A DNA stretch of 64,000 nt from Ferdinandcohnia sp036965045 (GTDB lineage: Bacteria; Bacillota; Bacilli; Bacillales; Bacillaceae_L). Both the position numbers and the translations under genes were made by a program. A model generated the notes under the pieces. That model made no database searches. It saw only the letters and a list, made by a program, of their open reading frames with translations, and was not told the DNA's origin. Below, in pieces: positions 7,215 through 15,515 of this stretch; the first letter of the stretch is position 1, and every line of letters starts with the position of its first letter. The stretch covers positions 13,587 through 77,586 of the forward strand of contig NZ_JBALOV010000011.1 of assembly GCF_036965045.1 (NCBI RefSeq), read 5' to 3'.

Positions 7215-8465
7215 ATGAGTCAAAGACAACAGGGTATGGCATCAGGATTAGGAAAAAAAGCAAGTAAGATTTTACTTGCTCTTTCCCTAGGTCTATTGAT
7301 TCCTTTGCAAACCTCTTTTGCAGAGGATGTAACAGACCGGAAAGGGGAGACCAAAACATTTCAAAGCAAAAGTAAAATAGGTATTATGAGTTCTGGACTT
7401 CAAGTCCAAGATATGGGTTCGTTAACTCCAGAAGACCTAGTTAGAAAGATTGTTGGCAATGATGTCTCTATTAGTAATGTGAAAGTCAGTGGTGTAAGCT
7501 GGTCATCTGGTATTTTCACTGGTGGTGATGGCATTATTGGATTTAATGATGGAATTGTTTTAAGCTCGGGGAGTATACAAAACGCTATTGGACCAAATAC
7601 ATCATCAAGTATATCTGAGAGTAACGGATTAGGCGGAGACGGAGATTTGAATACTCTTGTCAGTGGAACACGTGATGCAACCTATTTAGAATTTGATTTT
7701 GTACCAAGATCAGATGTGATTAAGTTTCAATATGTTTTTTCATCAGATGAGTATAATGAATACGCTGGATCAAGCTTTAATGACGTATTTGGATTCTTTG
7801 TCAATGGCCAAAACGTAGCAATATTGCCAGGAACATCAACTCCTGTATCCATTAATAACGTTAATCATTATTTGAATACCCAATATTTTGTTGATAACAC
7901 CTCAGGAGCATTAAATACAGAAATGGATGGTTTAACGACTGTTCTACCAATTGAGGCTCATGTGAATAAAAATCAAGTAAACCATATTAAATTAGCAATT
8001 GCAGATGTTGGTGATTCTGCCTATGATTCAAATGTTTTTATTAAAGCAGGAAGTTTTACTGATAATCCAAATGAAGTCTTCGGGGAAGGAAGTTTAGTAA
8101 GCAATGAAGGCGAGCGTCGTAGTTTTGGATTCTTAGTAAATGAAATTGATGAAGAAGTATGGAACGTGAATTTACGATATACAGGACTAAGTAAAACAGG
8201 TGCGTTAATGATTAATATAGATCAAAAAACTGCCGAGAACGTTTCATTCCTAAACAATGGTTCGGGGATTGAGTTTGATGTTGTGGGTTCCATTACAAAG
8301 GTAACTTATCCACTAAAAACGGTAAGTAGTAAACTTCATGTAAAGATCATCGATAACGGTCAAACGGGAGATATTTTCGAGCTTACCATTCTTGATGGCC
8401 CATATGAGGGATATACAACAGGCGAGGCACAACTTGCTACAGGCCAAATAGGTGTAACCTATTAA
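7215..8465 (+). CDS. Choice-of-anchor L domain protein, secreted
   Basis: 416-residue secreted protein. A Sec signal peptide (ILLALSLGLLIPLQTSFAED) is followed by a choice-of-anchor L domain: VSGVSWSSGIFTGGDGIIGF, the LSSGS motif, then FDFVP, the QYVFSSDEYNEYAGSSFNDV block and F-G-F-F-V-N-G. Such domains occur on surface and matrix proteins joined to varied anchors. A beta-rich C-terminal module follows (about 300-416) and there is no LPXTG motif. The ATG has TAGGAGG seven bases upstream. It follows the fibre genes directly, so it is probably a matrix adhesin or fibre accessory. The domain call is firm; the role is inferred. Confidence 0.85.
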   Translation: MSQRQQGMASGLGKKASKILLALSLGLLIPLQTSFAEDVTDRKGETKTFQSKSKIGIMSSGLQVQDMGSLTPEDLVRKIVGNDVSISNVKVSGVSWSSGIFTGGDGIIGFNDGIVLSSGSIQNAIGPNTSSSISESNGLGGDGDLNTLVSGTRDATYLEFDFVPRSDVIKFQYVFSSDEYNEYAGSSFNDVFGFFVNGQNVAILPGTSTPVSINNVNHYLNTQYFVDNTSGALNTEMDGLTTVLPIEAHVNKNQVNHIKLAIADVGDSAYDSNVFIKAGSFTDNPNEVFGEGSLVSNEGERRSFGFLVNEIDEEVWNVNLRYTGLSKTGALMINIDQKTAENVSFLNNGSGIEFDVVGSITKVTYPLKTVSSKLHVKIIDNGQTGDIFELTILDGPYEGYTTGEAQLATGQIGVTY

Positions 8466-8477
8466 TCAGTAGAAATG

Positions 8478-8507
8478 GGAAAGGAGTTAGTACTCCTTTC
8501 CTTTTTT
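8478..8507 (+). terminator. Terminator within the tapA-tasA operon
   Basis: Perfect 9-bp stem GGAAAGGAG / CTCCTTTCC, 6-nt loop, six T. It lies before the last gene of the cluster and may reduce its expression relative to the fibre genes. Confidence 0.85.
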
Positions 8508-8528
8508 AAAACGATATGGAGGAATCCA

Positions 8529-9140
8529 ATGAGACAAAAAATAAAAGCGGGATTTATCATTTATTTTTTAATTGTTTTTTTCATCATTAACTCACAGATT
8601 CCATTAATGGTTGAAAGTGCTTCTCAGCCACATGACAAAATTGATCTATCGACGAACCCGGATAAGATTTTTAATTTATCCAATTTAAAACCAGGTGAAC
8701 AGTTTGATTCAACCATTACCTTACAAAACAAAGGGGACCTTGATTTTTATTATAATGTTGCAGCTCAACTAGAGGAAGGTTCAGAAAGGCTATTTAAAAA
8801 ACTAGAGTTAACAATTTCAATTGAAGACAAAGAGTTATACAGAGGTAGTTTAGGAGATTATAGAGGGATTGATAAAAGGCAGCTTAAAAAAGCGACAAAT
8901 GAACGATTAACTTTTACCGTTTCATTACCTTTTGGTTCAGGAAATGAATATCAGGGAATAAAGTCAACTGTTAAGTTTATATTTGAGGCAAAAGAAGTAG
9001 TGATTTCACCGACTGATGATTTCTCACTTCCAATTACTTCAACAAACTACTTCAATTTCCTTTTAATCGGATCAATATTATTAGCCTGTGGAGTTACCGT
9101 TATGTATCATTCATGTAGACAAAATTTGAAACTAAGTTAG
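8529..9140 (+). CDS. TasA-like extracellular domain protein with C-terminal membrane anchor
   Basis: 203-residue protein with an N-terminal signal segment (FIIYFLIVFFIINSQIPLM), a beta-sandwich region resembling the TasA fold (N-L-K-P-G-E-Q-F-D-S-T-I-T-L-Q-N-K-G-D-L), and a C-terminal membrane helix (FNFLLIGSILLACGVTVMYH) followed by a short basic tail. The ATG has GGAGG six bases upstream. It could tether fibres to the cell membrane, a role given to TapA in B. subtilis; this is inference from architecture. It follows a terminator and precedes another, so it may be expressed at a low level. Confidence 0.7.
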   Translation: MRQKIKAGFIIYFLIVFFIINSQIPLMVESASQPHDKIDLSTNPDKIFNLSNLKPGEQFDSTITLQNKGDLDFYYNVAAQLEEGSERLFKKLELTISIEDKELYRGSLGDYRGIDKRQLKKATNERLTFTVSLPFGSGNEYQGIKSTVKFIFEAKEVVISPTDDFSLPITSTNYFNFLLIGSILLACGVTVMYHSCRQNLKLS

Positions 9141-9141
9141 C

Positions 9142-9166
9142 CCACATATTCATATGTGGTTTTTTG
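9142..9166 (+). terminator. Terminator ending the fibre operon
   Basis: Stem CCACATAT / ATATGTGG with a tiny loop, followed by six T. Confidence 0.85.
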
Positions 9167-9168
9167 TG

Positions 9169-9184
9169 GTTCTTAATAATGAAA
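9169..9184. promoter_or_regulatory. SinR-type operator palindrome
   Basis: GTTCTTAATAATGAAA, between the fibre-operon terminator and the promoter of the next regulator gene. Confidence 0.45.
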
Positions 9185-9239
9185 AAATGGAATGCGGGAT
9201 TTTATTAATCATATATATTAAATATTTAATAAAATCCTA

Positions 9240-9268
9240 TTGTTCAAAAAGTCAAATCGTGATATAGT
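9240..9268 (+). promoter_or_regulatory. Predicted promoter of the SinR-like regulator
   Basis: TTGTTC, 17-base spacer, TATAGT. The operator at 9277 starts at about the expected +1. Confidence 0.5.
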
Positions 9269-9276
9269 TCGAATAT

Positions 9277-9292
9277 GTACTTTATTAAGAAC
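9277..9292. promoter_or_regulatory. SinR-type operator palindrome
   Basis: GTACTTTATTAAGAAC, just downstream of the -10 box of the SinR-like regulator gene, so binding here would block its transcription. Confidence 0.6.
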
Positions 9293-9333
9293 ACTAAAGT
9301 ACACATACAAATGTGAGGGGATTTATAGTATCT

Positions 9334-9684
9334 ATGGGAAAAAAGCATATCGGCGATCAAATTAAGACGTTGAGACTCCAACATGGTAAGACCTTAAAGG
9401 AATTAGGAGAAGAGATCGACTTTAATTACAGTAATCTTTCCAAAATTGAAAGAGGTTTACGTAAGCCAACCGTCGAATTCCTGAAAAAGCTTACAAACTA
9501 TTATAAAGTGGATATTTCTTATTTTTTTGATGTTGATAATGAGAATCCAAGTAATAGGGTTTCGATGGATTTGGATTGGTTTATGTTATCACAAGAGATG
9601 AAAAGTAAAAATGTTACTTTTGAAGAATTAAAAGCAATGGCAGACACGATAGCAAAAATTAAGAGCTATAATTCTCTAAAATGA
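9334..9684 (+). CDS. SinR-like XRE regulator next to the EPS operon
   Basis: 116-residue regulator. The N-terminal XRE helix-turn-helix (IGDQIKTLRLQHGKTLKELG, recognition NYSNLSKIERGLRKPT) is followed by a C-terminal Sin-like helical segment (DLDWFMLSQEMKSKNVTFEE). It is distinct from the two clear SinR proteins in this window and may be an SlrR-like partner. In B. subtilis slrR lies next to the eps operon and SlrR forms heteromers with SinR. I chose the ATG at 9334; a GTG 21 bases upstream is possible, since GAGGGG lies 13 bases before the ATG. Operators flank its promoter. Confidence 0.8.
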   Translation: MGKKHIGDQIKTLRLQHGKTLKELGEEIDFNYSNLSKIERGLRKPTVEFLKKLTNYYKVDISYFFDVDNENPSNRVSMDLDWFMLSQEMKSKNVTFEELKAMADTIAKIKSYNSLK

Positions 9685-9713
9685 AAAAGTAGTTCGTATT
9701 TACCAAAAATAGG

Positions 9714-9742
9714 TTGACTTGTTCTTTTTGAAGAACTAAAAT
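9714..9742 (+). promoter_or_regulatory. Promoter of the EPS operon
   Basis: TTGACT, exactly 17 bases, TAAAAT. The spacer consists of one T plus the complete operator palindrome at 9721-9736, so a bound repressor would exclude RNA polymerase. Confidence 0.75.
9721..9736. promoter_or_regulatory. SinR-type operator inside the EPS promoter spacer
   Basis: GTTCTTTTTGAAGAAC lies precisely between -35 and -10 of the EPS promoter. Confidence 0.7.
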
Positions 9743-9810
9743 ATAGGATATAATATCGGTTTTCCAAATTGAACAATTGATATAGTAAGATCTATTTTTT
9801 TAGATAATTC

Positions 9811-9826
9811 GTTCTTTATGAAGAAC
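9811..9826. promoter_or_regulatory. Second SinR-type operator of the EPS operon
   Basis: GTTCTTTATGAAGAAC, in the leader about 70 bases after the promoter and 37 bases before the first gene. The pair could be bridged by SinR tetramers. Confidence 0.65.
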
Positions 9827-9862
9827 CACTAACCTCTGGAATAAAACAAAGCAGGTGATGAA

Positions 9863-10606
9863 GTGAAACAAAACTTTCAAGTGCCAAATCATTATGGTAT
9901 GGAACCAGTAACAGATAAAGAAATAGATCTAAGGAACATTTTTCTAATTCTTATGAGACGTTGGTGGGTCATCGTTATTTTTACGATTCTAACAACAGCA
10001 GCGGGTTATTATTATGCAGAAAAAAACGATACTCCCGTATACCAATATACTACCAGGCTAATGATTCATGCTAGTCAGGAACAAATACAAACATTATTAG
10101 TCGTGTTAAAGGATCCGCCAATCTTGGAAGAGGTAATTGAAAAACTTGGCTTGAATCAGTCCCCGGATAGTTTGGCAAACCAAATATCTGCTAGCGTTGT
10201 TGGAAGCTCCCAAAGGGTAAACATTAATGTAATCGATATTGACTCAGAAAGGGCTGTTGCAATAGCAAATGCTACAGCAGCTGTCTTTCAAGAAAAAGGA
10301 CCAAAAGAAACTAATTATGATATTCAGATTAGTATATTGGAACAATCGACTGTGCGACCTCAACAAATAAACGGAGATAACTCCACCATAAAGATGGCAG
10401 CGATAATTGGAGGAATCATTGGCGGGATAGGAATCGTATTATTACTTAACTCATTGGATAACTCATTACTGACCGTTCAGGACGTAAACAAAGCATTAGG
10501 GGTACCCGTATTAGGAAGTGTATCTAAAATAAACAAGAAGAATACACAAAGAAAAAAGTTAAAAAAGCAAGTCGTCAGTATAAGGGGTGAAACAATTGAT
10601 TCATAG
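9863..10606 (+). CDS. Polysaccharide co-polymerase, Wzz/EpsA-type
   Basis: 247-residue membrane protein of the Wzz chain-length family, equivalent to EpsA of B. subtilis. Two transmembrane helices (WWVIVIFTILTTAAGYYYAE near residue 35 and AAIIGGIIGGIGIVLLLNSL near residue 175) flank an extracytoplasmic domain. It ends in a basic cytoplasmic tail that normally activates the partner kinase, encoded next with a short overlap. The GTG start follows AGGTGAT. First gene of the exopolysaccharide operon, behind two operators. Confidence 0.9.
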   Translation: MKQNFQVPNHYGMEPVTDKEIDLRNIFLILMRRWWVIVIFTILTTAAGYYYAEKNDTPVYQYTTRLMIHASQEQIQTLLVVLKDPPILEEVIEKLGLNQSPDSLANQISASVVGSSQRVNINVIDIDSERAVAIANATAAVFQEKGPKETNYDIQISILEQSTVRPQQINGDNSTIKMAAIIGGIIGGIGIVLLLNSLDNSLLTVQDVNKALGVPVLGSVSKINKKNTQRKKLKKQVVSIRGETIDS

Positions 10607-11264
10607 TCTGTTTAAACAACATAGTAAGATAATCAAGCAAAGCGGGATAACCACTCACTCTTATCCAGATTCCATTATTTCTGAACAATTTAGGACCATT
10701 CGTACAAATTTACAATTTATAAATGGTGTGAATAAAAATCAAATTATTTTAGTCACATCTCCTGGTCATTCAGAAGGAAAATCAACAATCGTTGCAAATT
10801 TAGCCATCTCCGTTGCTCAAAATAAGGATAGAGTTTTACTTATTGATACAAATTTGAAAAAACCTGCTCTCCATTCTATTTTTAATGTAGAGAACACGGC
10901 TGGTTTAACAGATGTTTTAAGAGGAAAATTAAGTTTGGAAGAAACAGTGATGCATACCGATATTGGAAGATTAGATGTGTTAACAAGTGGTTCTCTTCCA
11001 GCTATCTCTTCAGATTTAATTGGATCAATGGCCATGTTTGATTTATTACAAAAAGCCTCAAAAAAATATAATATTATTTTAATTGATTCACCGCCTTTTC
11101 TAGAGTTATCTGACACTCAGATACTCGCTAGTGTATGTGATGGAGTAATTTTAGTTGTAAAGAGTGGTAAAACAGATGCGAAAAAGGCAATTGAAACGAA
11201 GAGACAATTAGATTTGGCAAGGGCCAAGATTATAGGTGTTGTTATCAATGAAAAACTATTTTAG
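10596..11264 (+). CDS. CpsD/EpsB-type bacterial tyrosine kinase
   Basis: 222-residue BY-kinase partner of the preceding Wzz protein. It has Walker A (SPGHSEGKSTIVANLA), Walker A' (LLIDTNLKKP) and Walker B (IILIDSPPF) motifs and an I-S-E-Q-F-R-T-I-R-T-N-L oligomerisation motif near the start. The TTG at 10596 is chosen because AAGGGG lies nine bases upstream; the GTG at 10587 touches that ribosome site. Unlike most BY-kinases it ends VVINEKLF with no tyrosine cluster, so autophosphorylation may differ or be lost. It controls polymer length and export. Confidence 0.88.
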   Translation: MIHSLFKQHSKIIKQSGITTHSYPDSIISEQFRTIRTNLQFINGVNKNQIILVTSPGHSEGKSTIVANLAISVAQNKDRVLLIDTNLKKPALHSIFNVENTAGLTDVLRGKLSLEETVMHTDIGRLDVLTSGSLPAISSDLIGSMAMFDLLQKASKKYNIILIDSPPFLELSDTQILASVCDGVILVVKSGKTDAKKAIETKRQLDLARAKIIGVVINEKLF

Positions 11265-11286
11265 GGGCCTTTTTTTATAGTATTTT

Positions 11287-11302
11287 GTTCTTTATTAAGA
11301 AA
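11287..11302. promoter_or_regulatory. SinR-type operator palindrome inside the EPS operon
   Basis: GTTCTTTATTAAGAAA, just after the kinase gene and before the structured leader. A TATAGT element at 11275-11280 precedes it, so an internal promoter is possible. Confidence 0.5.
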
Positions 11303-11319
11303 TAACTGTTCTTTTAATC

Positions 11320-11436
11320 TGATTTTTGGTGATGTCTCCTTACCATTATCAATGGAGGCACTCGGTCATGCTGTGGGTTAACAGCCTTAGACGCAAGTCG
11401 TCGAAAGTGTGGTGTGAGGGCGGGTTAGATGCCCAT
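11320..11436 (+). ncRNA. EAR/epsC-type structured RNA (processive antitermination)
   Basis: A GC-richer, non-coding block between the kinase and the epsC-like gene. It contains GCTGTGGGTTAACAGC (hairpin), GACGCAAGTCGTC (hairpin) and GGGCGGGTTAGATGCCC (hairpin). In B. subtilis the EAR element (Rfam epsC RNA) occupies exactly this place and allows RNA polymerase to read through distant terminators of the long eps operon. I recognise it from position and structured character; I could not run a covariance search. Confidence 0.7.
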
Positions 11437-11439
11437 TTT

Positions 11440-11494
11440 AATTAATATCTTACCTATGTGTTTTTGTTAAAAGTATATAGGTAAGATATTAATT
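11440..11494. repeat. Perfect 18-bp inverted repeat
   Basis: AATTAATATCTTACCTAT (11440-11457) is exactly repeated in reverse complement at 11477-11494 with a 19-nt spacer. It lies directly after the EAR-like RNA and before a ribosome site. It could be an AT-rich hairpin or attenuator, but it is not followed by a clear T-run. Confidence 0.75.
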
Positions 11495-11511
11495 TAAAAG
11501 GAGTGTACAGA

Positions 11512-11664
11512 TTGCAGGAAATGAATCATTATCCAAAATCAATTAAGAAAGCAATTAGATATATAAAACAAGAAGCAAAAAAGGAACAATTAGCGGAAAT
11601 CAAACTGATTTTAGAAAATGCAATTAAAAGACGTGAATATATGCTTGATAAAACAAAGGATTAA
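11512..11664 (+). CDS. Small charged helical protein in the EPS operon
   Basis: 50-residue protein with a TTG start eight bases after AAAGGAG (an ATG lies three codons later). The sequence MNHYPKSIKKAIRYIKQ... is a basic, mostly helical chain ending AIKRREYMLDKTKD. No signal peptide or membrane segment. It lies between the structured leader and the dehydratase gene with 24 bases between. I do not recognise a family. Another small charged protein occurs at 15645 in the same operon. It may be an accessory of the membrane biosynthetic complex; this is a guess from position only. Confidence 0.6.
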   Translation: MQEMNHYPKSIKKAIRYIKQEAKKEQLAEIKLILENAIKRREYMLDKTKD

Positions 11665-11688
11665 AGTGGCAAGAGAGGAGGAGAAAAA

Positions 11689-13518
11689 TTGACATATCGA
11701 CAGAGAATTTCATTGTTTATTTTTATTGATTCAATCATCGTACTATCGTGTATCTTTCTTAGCCACTATTTAGTAGATGCTAGGTTTTCAGTTTTTACAT
11801 TGTTAACTGTTTTCATTTACATCTCATTTTTAATCAGTCACCATTTATTCGCGCACTTATTTAAGCTTTATAAAAAAGCATGGGAATATGCTAGTATTGG
11901 TGAACTCGTCATCATTGCAAAGTCTGTTACGGCCACAGTGATATTAGCAGCCATTATGCAATTTATTATGAACCATGAGATCTATATTCGCTTTCTTGCT
12001 ATCACCTGGCTGCTCCTCATATTATCCATTGGAGGAACAAGATTTTGCTGGAGGATCTATCGTGACACGTATATCAAAAAAAACCACCATCGGAAACGAA
12101 CACTCATCATTGGAGCGGGTGCTGCAGGCACAATGGTTGTGAGACAAATCAAAAATAACAACGAATCTGAGCTCATTCCAATTGGATTTATTGATGATAA
12201 TTTGAAGAAACAAAATCTTGATATATTGGGTATTCCAGTGTTAGGTGGGATTGAAAGTATCGAGGAAGTAGTAAGAGAAAAGAACATTGTTAATATCATC
12301 ATTGCAATTCCTTCTTTAAGTAAAAGAGAACTTAATAAAATTTTCCAGGAATGTGCAAAAACAAAAGCTAAAACACAAATCCTTCCAATGCTTGAAGACT
12401 TAATTACCGGTAAGGTAGCGGTGAATCAATTCCGAGATGTGCAGGTGGAAGATCTACTAGGCAGGCATCCTGTTGAGCTTGATACAGAGAGTATTTCAGA
12501 CTATGTCACAGATAAGGTAGTTCTAGTAACTGGAGCAGGCGGTTCAATAGGTTCAGAGATTTGTAGACAGGTAGCAAAGTTCAATCCAAAACATCTTATT
12601 TTACTTGGACACGGTGAAAATAGTATTTATTCAATCGAGCTTGAATTAAATGAAACCTACCAAGGTTCAAAAATAAATATAAAAACTGAGATTGCGGATG
12701 TTCAGGATAAACAAAAAATGATGGACGTAATGAGTACATATCAACCTGACGTTGTTTATCATGCAGCAGCTCATAAGCATGTTCCTTTAATGGAACGGAA
12801 TCCGGAAGAAGCCATTAAAAACAACATCATTGGAACAAAGAATGTGGCTGAAGCAGCTGACTGGTGTGGTGTTCATACATTTGTAATGGTTTCAACTGAT
12901 AAGGCAGTAAACCCAACAAGTGTGATGGGAGCAACAAAAAAATTAGCTGAAATGATTGTTCAAAATATGGGAAAAACAAGTAAAACGAAATTCGTTGCGG
13001 TTCGTTTTGGAAATGTGTTAGGAAGCCGCGGGAGCGTCATTCCCCTTTTTAAAAGACAAATTGCAAAAGGTGGACCAGTTACGGTTACCCATCCAGATAT
13101 GGTTCGATATTTCATGACCATTCCTGAGGCATCTAGATTAGTTATTCAGGCAGGTGCTTTGGCACAAGGTGGCGAAATCTTTGTTCTTGATATGGGGGAT
13201 CCTGTCAAGATTGTTGATTTAGCGAAAAATTTAATTAAGCTATCGGGATATTCTGTGGACGAAATCGGCATCGAATTTTCAGGAATGAGACCTGGTGAGA
13301 AGCTTTTTGAAGAATTACTAAAGGCCGATGAAGTACATGAAACGCAGGTTTATCCAAATATATATGTTGGAAAAACAGCAGAGCTTTATATTGAAGAAAT
13401 TGAAAAAGTAATTTCAACCTATAGCAGTTTAACAAAGCAAGAGATTCGGGAGCAGCTTGTTAGCTTGGCAAATAGAGCACCACTTCCTCAAAAACGATTA
13501 ATGTCCATTCCAGGTTAA
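11689..13518 (+). CDS. epsC: NDP-sugar 4,6-dehydratase, EpsC/PglF/CapD type
   Basis: 609-residue membrane-bound nucleotide-sugar 4,6-dehydratase. Four N-terminal transmembrane segments (residues 1-125) are followed by a first Rossmann domain (GAGAAGTMVVRQI, about 140) and the catalytic Rossmann domain (VTGAGGSIGSEICRQ, about 280; STDKAVNPTSVMGATKK with the catalytic Lys). It converts UDP-GlcNAc to the 4-keto-6-deoxy sugar, the first step towards UDP-bacillosamine derivatives; the PglE- and PglD-like genes lie downstream. The TTG start follows GAGGAGG. Confidence 0.93.
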   Translation: MTYRQRISLFIFIDSIIVLSCIFLSHYLVDARFSVFTLLTVFIYISFLISHHLFAHLFKLYKKAWEYASIGELVIIAKSVTATVILAAIMQFIMNHEIYIRFLAITWLLLILSIGGTRFCWRIYRDTYIKKNHHRKRTLIIGAGAAGTMVVRQIKNNNESELIPIGFIDDNLKKQNLDILGIPVLGGIESIEEVVREKNIVNIIIAIPSLSKRELNKIFQECAKTKAKTQILPMLEDLITGKVAVNQFRDVQVEDLLGRHPVELDTESISDYVTDKVVLVTGAGGSIGSEICRQVAKFNPKHLILLGHGENSIYSIELELNETYQGSKINIKTEIADVQDKQKMMDVMSTYQPDVVYHAAAHKHVPLMERNPEEAIKNNIIGTKNVAEAADWCGVHTFVMVSTDKAVNPTSVMGATKKLAEMIVQNMGKTSKTKFVAVRFGNVLGSRGSVIPLFKRQIAKGGPVTVTHPDMVRYFMTIPEASRLVIQAGALAQGGEIFVLDMGDPVKIVDLAKNLIKLSGYSVDEIGIEFSGMRPGEKLFEELLKADEVHETQVYPNIYVGKTAELYIEEIEKVISTYSSLTKQEIREQLVSLANRAPLPQKRLMSIPG

Positions 13519-13531
13519 AGGAGAGTAAAAA

Positions 13532-14410
13532 ATGAAGGTAAGAAAAGCAATTATACCAGCTGCTGGATTAGGAACGAGATTTCTTCCAGCAACAAAAGCA
13601 ATGCCAAAAGAAATGCTGCCTATTGTTGATAAACCGACTATCCAATACATCATTGAAGAAGCCGTCGAGTCGGGGATTGAAGATATCATTATCGTAACAG
13701 GAAAAGGAAAACGCGCAATTGAAGATCATTTTGATCATTCATTCGAACTCGAACAAAACCTTATCGATAAAGGGAAGTTTGAGTTGTTAGATGAGGTTCA
13801 AAAGGCTTCAAAGCTTGTGGATATTCACTATATCCGTCAAAAGGAACCAAAAGGGTTAGGTCATGCTATATGGTGTGCTCGTAAGTTTATCGGGAACGAG
13901 CCATTTGCAGTTTTACTTGGTGATGACATTGTGTCAGCACAAAAACCATGCTTGAAACAGATGATTGAGCAATATGAGCGATACAATGCATCGATTCTAG
14001 GTGTTCAAACTGTTCCGGAAAAAGAGGTTCATCGTTATGGAATTGTGGATGGAAACCAACATGGCGAACGCTTTTACAGCGTAAATCATCTTGTTGAAAA
14101 ACCAAAACAAGAAGATGCACCTTCAAATCTAGCAATCATGGGCCGGTACATTCTAAATCCGCGAATCTTTGAAATCCTTGAGAATCAGCTTCCAGGAGCG
14201 GGTGGAGAGATTCAATTGACGGATGCAATTGCTGGATTGAATCAATATGAAGCTGTTTATGCCTATGACTTTGAAGGAACTCGATACGATGTTGGGGAGA
14301 AGATGGGGTTTATCCAAACAACTATAGAATTCGCTCTCAAAAGGGACGATTTAAGGAAACAATTGTTGAATTACTTATCAGCTAAGCTGGATAAAGAACT
14401 TATAAAATGA
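13532..14410 (+). CDS. galU: UTP-glucose-1-phosphate uridylyltransferase
   Basis: 292-residue GalU/GtaB-type enzyme making UDP-glucose from UTP and glucose-1-phosphate. The N-terminal nucleotide-binding signature is AAGLGTRFLPATKAMPKEML. Further family blocks are VDKPTIQYIIEEAVESGIED, the LGDD metal site and GEKMGF near the C-terminus. Full length for the family. AAGGAG precedes the ATG, 13 bases after epsC. It supplies UDP-glucose for the polysaccharide; a housekeeping copy probably exists elsewhere. Confidence 0.94.
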   Translation: MKVRKAIIPAAGLGTRFLPATKAMPKEMLPIVDKPTIQYIIEEAVESGIEDIIIVTGKGKRAIEDHFDHSFELEQNLIDKGKFELLDEVQKASKLVDIHYIRQKEPKGLGHAIWCARKFIGNEPFAVLLGDDIVSAQKPCLKQMIEQYERYNASILGVQTVPEKEVHRYGIVDGNQHGERFYSVNHLVEKPKQEDAPSNLAIMGRYILNPRIFEILENQLPGAGGEIQLTDAIAGLNQYEAVYAYDFEGTRYDVGEKMGFIQTTIEFALKRDDLRKQLLNYLSAKLDKELIK

Positions 14411-14438
14411 TTTTCATAATGTCGAAAGGACTAATAGT

Positions 14439-15515
14439 ATGACTGTCCTCTGGATCAATCTTTTTCTTGTGTTTTTATTAGCATTTTTTTCTAGATATTT
14501 TGCAACCAATGCTGTGTTTAACAGTTCGGGAACATTGATTAAAAGAGAACCAAATAAGGCATTAGCTCTGCTTTCAATAGTACCTTTTATCTTAGTTTCC
14601 GGACTGCGGAAGAATATTGGAGATACCCCTTTCTACATGCATGCCTACAATATAAATGAATTTACTTGGGAGCATATTAAATCGACAGATGATATTGGAT
14701 TCGGTATTCTTCAAATGATTTTAAAAAAGTATTCAGGTGATCCACAAATACTAATCATAACAACTGCTATTGTAACAAACCTACTTATTATTTTTGTTTT
14801 TTACAAGTACTCAAAATTAGTTGAATTAAGTATCTATGTGTATATCACTGGAGGCTTATTCTTAGTCACGATGAATGGAATTAGGCAATGTTTAGCAGCT
14901 GCAATTATATTTTCTGCTACAAAATTTTTAATAGAGGGTAATAAGGTTAAATATATATTACTTGTCGTTTTTGCTTCGTTATTCCACCAGAGTGCACTTA
15001 TATTAATTCCTGTTTACTTCTTAGTTAGATATAAACCATGGACGAAGTCAACATTGGTCCTTTTATTCTCTGCTGCCATAATAGTATTGGGATTTAACTA
15101 TTTTTCAACGATATTATTTTCTGTTATTGAAGATAGTCAATATGGTGTATACAGTAATTTTAATGAAGGGGGAGCAAACGTTATTAGAGTAATCGTGTAT
15201 GCTGTTCCTTTAGTAATTGCTTTTTTAGGAAGAGAAAAATTAAGGAGAATATTTCCTGAAAGTGATGTATTTGTGAATATGGCATTAGTTGGACTATCTT
15301 TTTTGATTATTTCAACGGCGAACTGGATTTTTGCTAGGTTTAATATTTATTTTGAGCTGTATCAATTGGTCTTAGTGTCTTGGATCATACATGCATTTAA
15401 AGAGAAAGACCAAAAGCTTGTTTACTATGCAATACTTGTTTGTTATTTTGCTTATTATTTTTATGAAAGTGTTATTAATCTAAATATTAAATACTTAAGT
15501 GATTACTTAGGATAA
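14439..15515 (+). CDS. EpsG-type polysaccharide polymerase
   Basis: 358-residue polytopic membrane protein with about ten hydrophobic segments. The family hallmark LVSGLRKNIGDTPFYMHAYN lies near residue 52, followed by many aromatic loops. This is the EpsG/Wzy-like family, thought to polymerise repeat units outside the membrane. The ATG follows GAAAGGACTAATAGT. Located between galU and the priming transferase, as in other eps operons. A polymerase for the main EPS chain is the natural reading. Confidence 0.85.
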   Translation: MTVLWINLFLVFLLAFFSRYFATNAVFNSSGTLIKREPNKALALLSIVPFILVSGLRKNIGDTPFYMHAYNINEFTWEHIKSTDDIGFGILQMILKKYSGDPQILIITTAIVTNLLIIFVFYKYSKLVELSIYVYITGGLFLVTMNGIRQCLAAAIIFSATKFLIEGNKVKYILLVVFASLFHQSALILIPVYFLVRYKPWTKSTLVLLFSAAIIVLGFNYFSTILFSVIEDSQYGVYSNFNEGGANVIRVIVYAVPLVIAFLGREKLRRIFPESDVFVNMALVGLSFLIISTANWIFARFNIYFELYQLVLVSWIIHAFKEKDQKLVYYAILVCYFAYYFYESVINLNIKYLSDYLG

